This document shows positions 19,752 through 29,135 of a stretch of 61,586 nt of DNA, one piece after another. Below the pieces are notes generated by a model that had not been told where the DNA came from, made no database searches, and worked only from the letters and a program-made list of their open reading frames with translations. A program made the translations under genes and the position numbers. Origin of the DNA: Paracoccaceae bacterium (lineage in GTDB: Bacteria > Pseudomonadota > Alphaproteobacteria > Rhodobacterales > Rhodobacteraceae); contig JAQWUC010000004.1 in assembly GCA_029242355.1 (NCBI GenBank), positions 1-61,586 on the forward strand, given 5' to 3'. Positions within the stretch are counted from its first letter, which is position 1. Every line of letters starts with the position of its first letter.

Positions 19752-20876
19752 TTAGGTGATAAGATTCGTTGGATTCACTTCAGATATTTTTGCAAGACCT
19801 ATTTGTGCCAAGGTGACTTGAATTTCTTTTGAAATATAATTTATAATTGTTTTTAAGCCCCGTTCACCATCAGCTCCCAATGCATACAATATCGGGCGAC
19901 CGAGCATTACAAAATCTGCACCTGAAGCGTAAGCCTTAACTACATCTTCTCCATTTCGAACACCAGTATCAAATAATAGAGGATAATTTTTGCCGACAGC
20001 CTTTCTAATTTTAGGTAATTGTATAATTGGAGCTGGAAGACTGTCAAGTTGTCGGGCACCATGTCCAGAGACATAAATCGCATCAATACCCAATTCTTTA
20101 ATTTTTTTTGCATCCTTTGGATCAAGTACGCCTTTAACTATAAGGTTTCCCTTCCAGCTATCTCGCAACTTTTTTAGAAAGTCCCAGTCAGCGCCAGCTC
20201 GAGGTCTATCTCTTCTAAAGGGAGGCAAGTTTTTAAAATTGGCAGGTGCTGGCGAGCCACCTGACATAAGCATTGAAATTGACCAGGATGGGTGTATAGC
20301 ACAATCTATGAATTGAGAAATTGAAGGCCACCACGGAACTTTAAAGTTTTGTCTTAGTTCTCTTGGTCTACGGCCTAAATCAGGAACATCAACGGTAAGT
20401 ATTAATGTCTCATAACCGGCTTTAGAGGCTCTTTCAGCCATATTGAAACCTGCTTTAAGGTCATCATAAACGTATAGTTGAAACCAACCGTTCCCATCCG
20501 TTAGCTTTATTGTATCTTCCATGGCGGTCGATGCCATAGTCGAAAAACAAACAGGTGTATTAAAGTAAGCACCTGCTTTTGCAATTATTTTATCCGCGCT
20601 AGGATGACTTAAGTTACACATTCCCATAGGCGCTATACCAAAAGGTATATCAGTTTTATGCCCTAATATTGTATGATTAATTTCTCGATTAGCACCTCTT
20701 GCTAAAACTTTTGGCGCAAGTCTAATTTCTTTTATAGCTTGTCGACCAAGGAATTCCCCATATTCAGTCAAAGCTGCCCCGTCAAAGTAGTCAAAAGCCA
20801 TTTTTGGGAGACGTTTTTTTGCTATTTTTCTTGCATCGTCAGAGGTTTGTAGGTTTAGTTTCGAGAATTTACTCAT
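19752..20876 (-). CDS. FMN-dependent alpha-hydroxy-acid oxidase/dehydrogenase (LldD-like)
   Basis: PKMAFDYFDGAALTEYGEF, FGIAPMGMCNLSHP, WFQLYVYDD, LTVDVPDLGRRPRE, VSGHGARQLDSLP, DTGVRNGEDVVKAYASGADFVMLGRPILYALGADGERG. Confidence 0.92.
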   Translation of the reverse strand: MSKFSKLNLQTSDDARKIAKKRLPKMAFDYFDGAALTEYGEFLGRQAIKEIRLAPKVLARGANREINHTILGHKTDIPFGIAPMGMCNLSHPSADKIIAKAGAYFNTPVCFSTMASTAMEDTIKLTDGNGWFQLYVYDDLKAGFNMAERASKAGYETLILTVDVPDLGRRPRELRQNFKVPWWPSISQFIDCAIHPSWSISMLMSGGSPAPANFKNLPPFRRDRPRAGADWDFLKKLRDSWKGNLIVKGVLDPKDAKKIKELGIDAIYVSGHGARQLDSLPAPIIQLPKIRKAVGKNYPLLFDTGVRNGEDVVKAYASGADFVMLGRPILYALGADGERGLKTIINYISKEIQVTLAQIGLAKISEVNPTNLIT

Positions 20877-21099
20877 TTAAAATACCTTATCTAAATTGTC
20901 TTCTTAAGTAATGGTCACTTGCAAAATATCTATTAATAAAACTACTATATAGTTATCCAGGGCTGAGCAATTCTATTTGTTAAAATTATTGAAAATATCT
21001 AGTTTAGTGATCGCTTTTCTTCTAGTTGTTAAGATCAGACGATTGAATTCTTATTGTTAGTAATGTTATTAGTTTAGAGTAATTAAAAAGGGGATTTTT

Positions 21100-22404
21100 A
21101 TGGCGCTAACATATTTAAAGCGAGCACTAAAGACTGGAGAACAATCCTTGTCTGATGTTCGTGAATTGGTACAAGAAATCTTGACTGATATTGAAAATGG
21201 TGGTGATCAGAAAGCGCTGGATTATGCAAGAAAGTTTGATAACTATGACGGAAAAATAATCCTTACAGCAGAAGATATTGATAGGGCATCAGAAAAGATT
21301 CCTAAAAGGATTAAAGATGACATTCAGTTTGCATATGAAAATGTTAAAAGGTTCGCCGAAGCACAAAAAAAGACACTTCATGATTTTGATATAGAAGTTG
21401 TTCCAGAATTTAAGACAGGTCAGAAGTATATACCATGTAATTCTGTTGGCTGTTATATTCCTGGTGGAAGGTATAGCCACGTTGCATCAGCTATTATGAC
21501 CGTTACTACTGCGAAAGTTGCTGGTTGCAATCATATTTCTGCCTGTTCTCCGCCACGACCAGGCATAGGTATTAACCCAGCTATAATTTATACAGCCAAT
21601 TTGTGTGGGGCTAGTACCATTTTATCAATGGGTGGAGTTCAAGCTATTTCTGCAATGACTTACGGTTTGTTTGGTCTACCAAAAGCAGATATTCTTGTAG
21701 GCCCTGGTAATCAATATGTAGCTGAGGCAAAAAGATTATTATTTGGTCGAGTCGGTTTAGATATGGTCGCAGGACCAACAGATAGTTTAATTTTAGCTGA
21801 TCAAACGGCTGATCCAGAAGTTGTTGCGGTTGATCTAGTTGGGCAGGCTGAGCATGGATACAATTCTCCAGTTTGGTTGGTTACTGATAATGCAGTTCTT
21901 GCAGACAAAGTTTTAACCTTGATTCCAAAGCTAATTGCAGATTTACCTCAAGTTAATAGAGAGAATGCTGAAGCAGCTTGGCGAGATTTCGGTGAGATAA
22001 TAATTTGCTCTAATCGCGAAGAGATGGCTGAAATATCTGATGAGTATGCCCCCGAGCATTTAAGCGTTCAGGCAAATGATTTGGATTGGTGGTTAAAGCG
22101 ACTTAAATGTTATGGGTCACTTTTTCTTGGTGAAGAGACTACTGTTGCATATGGTGATAAAGCATCTGGAACAAACCATGTTCTTCCTACTGCTCGATCA
22201 GCTCGTTATACGGGAGGGCTATCAGTTCACAAATATATGAAGGTTGTAACCTGGCAACAAGCAACTCGAAAAGGATCTAAGGAAATAGCGCAGGCTACGG
22301 CGCGTATTAGTCGAACAGAGGGGATGGAGGGCCATGCTCGTACAGCAGACATTAGGTTAAAAAAATACTTTACAGATGAAGACTTTGATTTATCAGGAGA
22401 ATAG
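21100..22404 (+). CDS. hpsN: Histidinol-dehydrogenase family, likely sulfopropanediol 3-dehydrogenase (HpsN-like)
   Basis: HisD fold (SVGCYIPGGRYSHVASAIMT, GQAEHGYNSPVWLVTD, GTNHVLPTARSARYTGGLSVHKYMKVVTWQQ); no his genes nearby; followed by SDR and Zn-ADH in the hpsN-O-P order. Confidence 0.72.
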   Translation: MALTYLKRALKTGEQSLSDVRELVQEILTDIENGGDQKALDYARKFDNYDGKIILTAEDIDRASEKIPKRIKDDIQFAYENVKRFAEAQKKTLHDFDIEVVPEFKTGQKYIPCNSVGCYIPGGRYSHVASAIMTVTTAKVAGCNHISACSPPRPGIGINPAIIYTANLCGASTILSMGGVQAISAMTYGLFGLPKADILVGPGNQYVAEAKRLLFGRVGLDMVAGPTDSLILADQTADPEVVAVDLVGQAEHGYNSPVWLVTDNAVLADKVLTLIPKLIADLPQVNRENAEAAWRDFGEIIICSNREEMAEISDEYAPEHLSVQANDLDWWLKRLKCYGSLFLGEETTVAYGDKASGTNHVLPTARSARYTGGLSVHKYMKVVTWQQATRKGSKEIAQATARISRTEGMEGHARTADIRLKKYFTDEDFDLSGE

Positions 22405-22405
22405 T

Positions 22406-23170
22406 ATGAAAATGAACACTTCAAAACTTTTCTCTTTGGAAGGAAAAGTGGCTTGTGTCACGGGAGCGAGTAACGGGTTAGGTCAACAGACAGCTTCTGC
22501 ACTACTAGAAAATGGTGCAAAAGTGGTTGGGGTGGCTCGCAATGATGGTTTATTAAGATCGTGGTCAGAGGAGGCTGGTGCAAATGCTTCTTTTGTAACT
22601 TTTGATTTGACCTACAGAGAAAAAATAAAAGAGATTGTTGAAGAAATAAGTGAGCTTTTTGGACCGCCTGATATTTTAATAAATGCTGCTGGTGTAAACA
22701 CGCGTGAGCATGCAAATGATATTACTCATGATAATTGGGATAAAACAATAGAGTTAAATCTTGCGGCACCATTTTTTATGGCTCAAGCGCTTGTTCCTAA
22801 TATGATAAAAAATGGTTGGGGAAGAATTGTCAATATTGCTTCATTGCAGTCAAGACGAGCTTTCCCTTCAGGCTTGTCTTATGGAGCTTCAAAAGGTGGA
22901 GTAGAACAGATGACAAGAGCAATGGCCGAAGCATGGTCTTGTGATGGAATTACAGTTAATGCTTTGGCTCCTGGTTTTTTCCCGACTGAGCTAACTAAGG
23001 CAGTTTTCAACGATCCAACACTATCAAAGAAGAATGCTGATCAAACATGTATTGGTAGAAATGGGAAATTGGATGATTTAAATGGTCCCATTGTATTTTT
23101 GTGCTCTGATGCATCAGCTTACGTTACTGGGCAAATGTTGTTTGTAGACGGAGGTTTTACTGTAAAATGA
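22406..23170 (+). CDS. hpsO: SDR-family dehydrogenase, HpsO-like candidate
   Basis: VTGASNGLGQQTASALLENG, NAAGVNTREHAND, LSYGASKGGVEQMTRAMAEAW; position directly after hpsN homolog; ATG 22406 preferred. Confidence 0.62.
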   Translation: MKMNTSKLFSLEGKVACVTGASNGLGQQTASALLENGAKVVGVARNDGLLRSWSEEAGANASFVTFDLTYREKIKEIVEEISELFGPPDILINAAGVNTREHANDITHDNWDKTIELNLAAPFFMAQALVPNMIKNGWGRIVNIASLQSRRAFPSGLSYGASKGGVEQMTRAMAEAWSCDGITVNALAPGFFPTELTKAVFNDPTLSKKNADQTCIGRNGKLDDLNGPIVFLCSDASAYVTGQMLFVDGGFTVK

Positions 23171-24156
23171 AAGCATTAGTTTATGTAAAAGAAAAAACAT
23201 TGTCGTATCAGATAGTTAAAGATCCCGTAGTAAAAGAGGGTGAATTATTAATAAAAGTTAAGTCAGTTGGCATTTGTGGATCGGATATGCACGCATTTCT
23301 TGGACATGATGATAGAAGACCTGCACCGTTAATACTAGGTCATGAAGCTGCAGGTGTGATCTTAGAAGGTAAAAATTCAGGAAAGAAAGTAACAGTTAAC
23401 CCGCTTGTGTCTTGTGGTACGTGTCCAGCTTGTAGGAAGAATCGTAATAATATTTGTCCAAACCGTCAGCTTATTTCTATTCCTCCAAGGGAAGGAGCAT
23501 TCGCAGAACTTTTAGTAATTCCAGAGAAGAATACGGTAATCGTTCCAGAGACTGTTAATATTAATCATGCGGCACTAACGGAACCATTGGCGTGTGGTTG
23601 GCATGCTGTAAAATTAGGTATTCAAAGTTTAGATATCCCTCTTTCAGACGCTAAATGTCTCGTAATAGGAGGTGGGGCGATTGGAGTTGGAGTAAATCTT
23701 GCTTTGAAAGCAAAGGGTGCGATAAATGTCGCCATGATTGAGAGGAATCCTTTAAGACTTAAGATGCTTGCTAATAACTTCGCTTCCGATACGATTGTTA
23801 CTGATAACATTGATTTTAAAACGGAATTTGATTTTGTAATTGATGCAGTTGGATTTTCAAAAACACGCCAAGACGCTTCTGCACTATGTAGACCTGGAGG
23901 TATAATCGCTCATATTGGCTTGGGGGATGGAAGCGGAGGCCTCGACATAAGGCGAATGACATTACAGGAAATTACATTCATAGGTACATATACCTATACA
24001 CCAGAGGATTTTAAAGAAACGGCACAGGCAATTTTTATGTCTCAAATGGGAGATTTTGGTTGGGTGGATGAAAGGTCGTTAGATCAAGGCCAGAATGCGT
24101 TTATCGATATTTTGGAAGGAAAAGTTTCAGCTTCAAAAATTGTTTTGCGACCTTAA
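23167..24156 (+). CDS. hpsP: Zinc-dependent alcohol dehydrogenase (MDR), HpsP-like candidate
   Basis: VGICGSDMHAFLGHD, LILGHEAAGVI, NPLVSCGTCPACRKNRNNIC; overlaps preceding stop (ATGA). Confidence 0.62.
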   Translation: MKALVYVKEKTLSYQIVKDPVVKEGELLIKVKSVGICGSDMHAFLGHDDRRPAPLILGHEAAGVILEGKNSGKKVTVNPLVSCGTCPACRKNRNNICPNRQLISIPPREGAFAELLVIPEKNTVIVPETVNINHAALTEPLACGWHAVKLGIQSLDIPLSDAKCLVIGGGAIGVGVNLALKAKGAINVAMIERNPLRLKMLANNFASDTIVTDNIDFKTEFDFVIDAVGFSKTRQDASALCRPGGIIAHIGLGDGSGGLDIRRMTLQEITFIGTYTYTPEDFKETAQAIFMSQMGDFGWVDERSLDQGQNAFIDILEGKVSASKIVLRP

Positions 24157-24186
24157 CGGTTTATTTATTCTAAGAGATTTATATCA

Positions 24187-24200
24187 CATTATATATAATG
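24187..24200. repeat. 14-bp perfect palindrome CATTATATATAATG
   Basis: Read directly; lies between hpsP-like stop and TRAP SBP coding region. Confidence 0.9.
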
Positions 24201-24242
24201 AAAATTTGACGGTAGAATTAATAGTAGAAAAGGATTAGACTA

Positions 24243-25316
24243 ATAAAAATTGTCATTAAAATTCTTTATTTTATTTTATCCTCTGGTTTTTTTGTTAACG
24301 TAGCTAGGGGGGAAATAGTATTAGAAATTCATCCATTAGTTCCGATTAGTTCAGTTGAGCTTAAAAGTTTAAATTCTTTTGCAAATGACGTTTCTATTCT
24401 AACTGATGGAGAAGTTAAATTTTTAATTGCTAAGATTAATCCATTGGGAAAGCTCTCTGATAAGCTTGAAAAAGTGAGTAGAGGTACTTATAACGCAGCT
24501 TTTGGGCATACACACCTCTTATCAGAAAAAGAACCGGCTGCTATTTTATTTGGAGCGCCTCCAGTCACAAACGTAATAGGTTTTGATAATACAACATTTT
24601 TTAGTTGGTTTTATAGTGCTGGAGGATCTGACCTATATGATGAAATGTGGGCTGAATCAAATCTTAATATACAAGGTTTCATCTTGCAAACATCTGGACC
24701 ACGTGCCTTTGGTTGGTTTAGAAAGCCATTCTCTTCGCTTGATGAACTTAAAGGAAAGCGAATAAGGGATTCATTCGATTTTACTAACGAAATTCATAAA
24801 GAAATAGGGTTGTCTGTAGTTCCAATGAAAGCGGCTGATGTTCTTCCCGAGTTGGAAAAGAAGAAATTAGATGGTGCTTCATGGTGTTGCCCTGCTTCTG
24901 ACTTAATGCTTGGTTTACATGGCTCAGTTAATAATTATTATCTCCAAGGAATTAGTAAAAACATCTTGAACGCTGACTTATATCTCAATAAAGATGTGTA
25001 TGAAAAATTAAACTTACAACAGCGAAAAGCTATTGAGTTAGCAGCGGCCGCTTCGATAATAAGACATAGCTCAGCCTTAATATATGAAAATGGTAAAGCA
25101 TTGAAAGAGCTCTTAGAAGATCACAATGTTATATTAAATAACACTCCAAGAGAATATTTTGAAGAATACAAAAAAGAAGCAACAGAGTTTCTATCAGAAA
25201 AAGCAAGGGTAAACGATTTTTTTGCAAAAGTTTGGCAAAGTCAGAAAGACTTCGCTATTGTAGGGCATCCATATTGGTCTGAACTTCAAGCTCCGAGCAA
25301 AGGGTTGTATGATTGA
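24243..25316 (+). CDS. TRAP transporter substrate-binding protein with non-standard start (ATA) or start-codon lesion
   Basis: ORF-track start (TTG 24444) truncates the protein; the same frame is open back to TAG at 24225-24227 and encodes (I)KIVIKILYFILSSGFFVNVARGEIVLEIHPL, a signal peptide; RBS-like AAAAGG at 24228-24233; no ATG/GTG/TTG in this extension. Confidence 0.75.
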   Translation: MKIVIKILYFILSSGFFVNVARGEIVLEIHPLVPISSVELKSLNSFANDVSILTDGEVKFLIAKINPLGKLSDKLEKVSRGTYNAAFGHTHLLSEKEPAAILFGAPPVTNVIGFDNTTFFSWFYSAGGSDLYDEMWAESNLNIQGFILQTSGPRAFGWFRKPFSSLDELKGKRIRDSFDFTNEIHKEIGLSVVPMKAADVLPELEKKKLDGASWCCPASDLMLGLHGSVNNYYLQGISKNILNADLYLNKDVYEKLNLQQRKAIELAAAASIIRHSSALIYENGKALKELLEDHNVILNNTPREYFEEYKKEATEFLSEKARVNDFFAKVWQSQKDFAIVGHPYWSELQAPSKGLYD

Positions 25317-25412
25317 GTTAATTACAACATCAAATAAACGTAATTTAGAATAGAGAAATAAGAAAACACATTTGGTTAATATTAAAAATTAAAATTTAGA
25401 AAAGGAATTATT

Positions 25413-26411
25413 ATGCATCTTGCTCGTTTCCCACGTGTACGCCTTGGTCATATGAATACACCGCTGGAACTTTTGCCACGTTTAACTGAAGCTTTGGATG
25501 GTCCGGAAATTTGGATTAAAAGAGATGATTGCACAGGCTTGTCAACTGGAGGAAATAAAACAAGAAAATTAGAATTTTTAATGGCGGATGCTTTGGCAAA
25601 GAATGCGGATATTGTTCTAACGCAAGGTGCAACCCAGTCAAATCATGCTAGGCAAACTGCTGCAGCTGCGGCTAAACTGGGCTTAAAGTGCCATATCCTT
25701 CTTGAGGATCGAACAGGAATGACTGATATTAGCTATAAAGAAAATGGAAATGTCTTGCTTAATAACTTACATGGGGCATCTATGGAACATCGGGGACCAG
25801 GCCTTGATATGAATGCTGAAATGGAAGATGCAGCTGAAAATTTTAGAAAAGAAGGTTTAAATGCATATACTATTCCTGGAGGGGGTTCTAATTCTATCGG
25901 TGCGCTTGGTTATGCTAATTGTGCTCAGGAATTAATTGTTCAAAGTACTGAGATGGGTCATGCAATAGACCATATTGTGCATGCAACTGGGTCAGCAGGA
26001 ACACAGGCTGGTCTTATTGTTGGTCTTAAGGCTTTAAATGCCCAAATTCCACTTCTTGGAATTGGTGTAAGAGCGCAAAAAGAGAAACAGGAAGAGAACG
26101 TATATAATGTAGCTGTTGAAACCGCAAAAAAGTTGGGTTGTGATGGTATTGTAAATCGCCAGGATGTTGTAGCAAATTGCGATTATGTGGGTCCCGGTTA
26201 CGGCTTTCCTGCTCAAAGTACGTTAGAGGCCATTGATATTTTTGCTCGGTTAGAGGGTATTTTATTAGATCCAGTATATTCTGGTAAAGGTGGTGCTGGA
26301 CTTATTGATCTTATAAGAAAAAAGCATTTTAAAAGAGGTCAGAGGATTGTTTTTGTACATACTGGAGGCGCTATTGCTCTCGCGGGATACTTAAATAGTT
26401 TTCGGAGCTAG
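25413..26411 (+). CDS. cuyA: PLP-dependent D-cysteine desulfhydrase family; likely L-cysteate sulfo-lyase (CuyA-like)
   Basis: [61 protein letters not shown] with PLP lysine; context of HpsN-type sulfonate genes. Confidence 0.7.
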   Translation: MHLARFPRVRLGHMNTPLELLPRLTEALDGPEIWIKRDDCTGLSTGGNKTRKLEFLMADALAKNADIVLTQGATQSNHARQTAAAAAKLGLKCHILLEDRTGMTDISYKENGNVLLNNLHGASMEHRGPGLDMNAEMEDAAENFRKEGLNAYTIPGGGSNSIGALGYANCAQELIVQSTEMGHAIDHIVHATGSAGTQAGLIVGLKALNAQIPLLGIGVRAQKEKQEENVYNVAVETAKKLGCDGIVNRQDVVANCDYVGPGYGFPAQSTLEAIDIFARLEGILLDPVYSGKGGAGLIDLIRKKHFKRGQRIVFVHTGGAIALAGYLNSFRS

Positions 26412-26415
26412 GTCG

Positions 26416-27900
26416 ATGAAGTATGTTCTTGCTATAGATCAAGGTACTACATCATCTAGAGCCGTACTTTTTGATAAGAACCTCGAAGTGGCTTTTATAT
26501 CCCAAGAAGAGTTCCCACAACATTTTCCAAAACCTGGTTGGGTTGAGCACAACCCTGACGATATTTGGAATTCTGTTATTTCAGTCTGTAAAAATGTAAT
26601 AGAACAAGCAGGTATTACTGGAAAAGATATTTTATCTATTGGAATTTCTAATCAACGTGAGACAACACTTATTTGGAATAAGAGAACAAGTAAACCAATC
26701 CATAATGCTATAGTATGGCAAGACCGGCGAACATCAGATATCTGTAATGAATTTAAAGCTGATTACCGCGAAGAAACGATTACTAAAAAGACTGGTTTGT
26801 TGTTGGACCCATATTTTTCTGGGACCAAAGTGAAGTGGTTATTGGATCAAAATGATACAATTCATACTGCTTGTGAAAATGGAGATTACTTATTTGGAAC
26901 TGTCGACAGCTTCTTAATATGGAAGTTAACTGGCGGGCGAGTGCATGTGACAGATGCAACGAATGCTTCAAGAACTATGCTCTTTGATATAGATGAAAAT
27001 TGCTGGTCAAAAGAAATTTGTGACTTATTGGGCGTCCCTATGAAGATGTTACCAACTGTTTTAAATTGCGCTGATGATTTTGGGAAAACAAATCCAGAAA
27101 TATTTGGCAATTCAATCCCTATAACAGGGGTCGCAGGAGATCAGCATGCAGCAACAATTGGCCAAGCGTGTTTTGAACCAGGAATGGTCAAGTCTACTTA
27201 TGGTACTGGTTGTTTTGTCATGCTCAATACTGGGAAAAAACGAATTCATTCAAAAAATAGGCTTTTAAGTACAATTGCGTATCGATTAGATGGAGAAATA
27301 ACCTATGCCTTGGAAGGATCAATTTTTATTGCTGGTGCTGCAGTCCAATGGCTTAGGGATGGTTTAAAAATAATTTCTAATGCGTCTGAAGCTGAAGCAT
27401 TTGCGAGAACATCAGATGCTGAACAAAGTGTTTACTTTGTTCCTGCATTTACCGGTCTTGGTGCCCCACATTGGGATGCGGATGCGCGTGGAGCTATTTA
27501 TGGTCTGACACGTAATTCAGGGCCATCAGAAATATGCCGGGCAACTTTGGAGAGCGTAGGTTTTCAAAGTAAAGATTTATTAGATGCGATGATTTCTGAT
27601 GCGCCCGATGCAAAAACATCGATCCTTAGGGTGGATGGCGGTATGAGTAGTTCGGATTGGACGATGCAGTTCCTGGCTGACATTCTTCAGGCTCCAGTTG
27701 ATCGACCAAAGATGTTAGAGACTACTGCGCTTGGTGTAGCTTGGCTGGCAGGTATGTATATTGGATTTTACCCAAGTAAACTTGAATTTGGTAGGAATTG
27801 GTTAAAAGATAAAAGGTTTGAGTCACAAATGGAAAGCGATCTAAGAGCGAAGTTAGTTGCTGGGTGGAAGCTGGTAATTAGTCGTACTTTAGCTAGATAG
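26416..27900 (+). CDS. glpK: Glycerol kinase
   Basis: [113 protein letters not shown]. Confidence 0.93.
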   Translation: MKYVLAIDQGTTSSRAVLFDKNLEVAFISQEEFPQHFPKPGWVEHNPDDIWNSVISVCKNVIEQAGITGKDILSIGISNQRETTLIWNKRTSKPIHNAIVWQDRRTSDICNEFKADYREETITKKTGLLLDPYFSGTKVKWLLDQNDTIHTACENGDYLFGTVDSFLIWKLTGGRVHVTDATNASRTMLFDIDENCWSKEICDLLGVPMKMLPTVLNCADDFGKTNPEIFGNSIPITGVAGDQHAATIGQACFEPGMVKSTYGTGCFVMLNTGKKRIHSKNRLLSTIAYRLDGEITYALEGSIFIAGAAVQWLRDGLKIISNASEAEAFARTSDAEQSVYFVPAFTGLGAPHWDADARGAIYGLTRNSGPSEICRATLESVGFQSKDLLDAMISDAPDAKTSILRVDGGMSSSDWTMQFLADILQAPVDRPKMLETTALGVAWLAGMYIGFYPSKLEFGRNWLKDKRFESQMESDLRAKLVAGWKLVISRTLAR

Positions 27901-28019
27901 TTGGTTAATTAATCTTCTTCTAACTCACTATAGAGGACGTTTAAGTCAAATTGTACTTGTTTAATGAAAAAATGCATATTAATTTGTCTATCATTGATTT
28001 GTTGTGAGGAGTAATTTGA

Positions 28020-28211
28020 ATGGCTACATACGAATGTGACAACTGTGGAATGGCTGTGAATGCATCATGTGCTAATTGTGATGTTCCTCTCGTCGATAAT
28101 ATTATCACTACGGATGATGGCAATAAAGTACAAGTTTCTGAATGCCCATCTTGTGAAGGTAAGATAAAATCTCCTAGTTGTTGTGGAGCAGAAATGACTT
28201 GCAATAATTGA
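28020..28211 (+). CDS. Small Cys-rich zinc-ribbon protein (63 aa)
   Basis: YECDNCGMAVNASCANC...CPSCEGKIKSPSCCGAEMTCNN; RBS gaggag upstream. Confidence 0.75.
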   Translation: MATYECDNCGMAVNASCANCDVPLVDNIITTDDGNKVQVSECPSCEGKIKSPSCCGAEMTCNN

Positions 28212-28213
28212 TT

Positions 28214-29119
28214 TTAAAATGAGCTAACAACCTCGTAATCTAGCTTGCTTAATGTTTCATATATGTGTTTTATATGCTGGGGCGATATTTCACAACAGCC
28301 ACCAACAATCCTAGCACCTGATTCTATCCAGCCCATAACGTGTTGAAGATATGCTTCTGGAACTAAGTCTTGCCTTGATTTTAAGACGTCAACTGTACCT
28401 CCGATCTCCAATTCATTTATCGATGCAAATCCATTTGCATAGGCGCCAAAAAGTTTTTTATCGCTCATTAAACAATTTAATGCAACTGTTATAGACTCTG
28501 GGATAGAGCAATTTAAGAGATTAGCTTGATGATTGAACTTATTCAAATGGGCAATAGCCGTTTTTAGTGGCTCGTTAGATCTCAATCGCGAGTCGCTTTG
28601 ATCTGAAATTGTTAGAGAACACCAGGTTTCCATGCTGTGAGATCTTGCCGCAATAATTGATGCTTCAGCTTCTTTAATTGAAGACATTGTCTCGCAAATA
28701 AAGAGATCAACATGCGGTGCTTGTTTATTTGAAATTACTTGGTAACGTTCAATACACTCTTCTAAGGAGGGAGCACTTTCTGGTTTGTAGCTGCCATATA
28801 GAGGAGGCAGGCACCCTGCGATTTTTACGTCAGCTATTTTGCAGTAATCTCTAGCTCGGTTTGCGACTTCGATAGCCTTTTCTTGTAATTCATCAAACAT
28901 CCCTTTTGCTCCGTCCCTGTCTAATCGCTCTGGAGTTGCGGTATAGCTGTTTAACGAAATCACTCGAGCACCGGCCTTTATGAAATCAATGTGAAGATTT
29001 TCAACCAATTCAGGCTCGTTCTTCAAAACTTGAGCCGACCAGAGCGGATGGGGTGCTGATTTAGATCGTTTTATCAGTTCTTGACCCATGCCTCCATCGA
29101 GAAGTATAATTTTTTTCAT
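28214..29119 (-). CDS. mmuM: Homocysteine S-methyltransferase family (MmuM-like)
   Basis: LLDGGMGQELIKR, LLNCSIPESI and IVGGCCEISPQHI zinc-ligand Cys motifs. Confidence 0.88.
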   Translation of the reverse strand: MKKIILLDGGMGQELIKRSKSAPHPLWSAQVLKNEPELVENLHIDFIKAGARVISLNSYTATPERLDRDGAKGMFDELQEKAIEVANRARDYCKIADVKIAGCLPPLYGSYKPESAPSLEECIERYQVISNKQAPHVDLFICETMSSIKEAEASIIAARSHSMETWCSLTISDQSDSRLRSNEPLKTAIAHLNKFNHQANLLNCSIPESITVALNCLMSDKKLFGAYANGFASINELEIGGTVDVLKSRQDLVPEAYLQHVMGWIESGARIVGGCCEISPQHIKHIYETLSKLDYEVVSSF

Positions 29120-29135
29120 ATTTATTTACTTCAAA

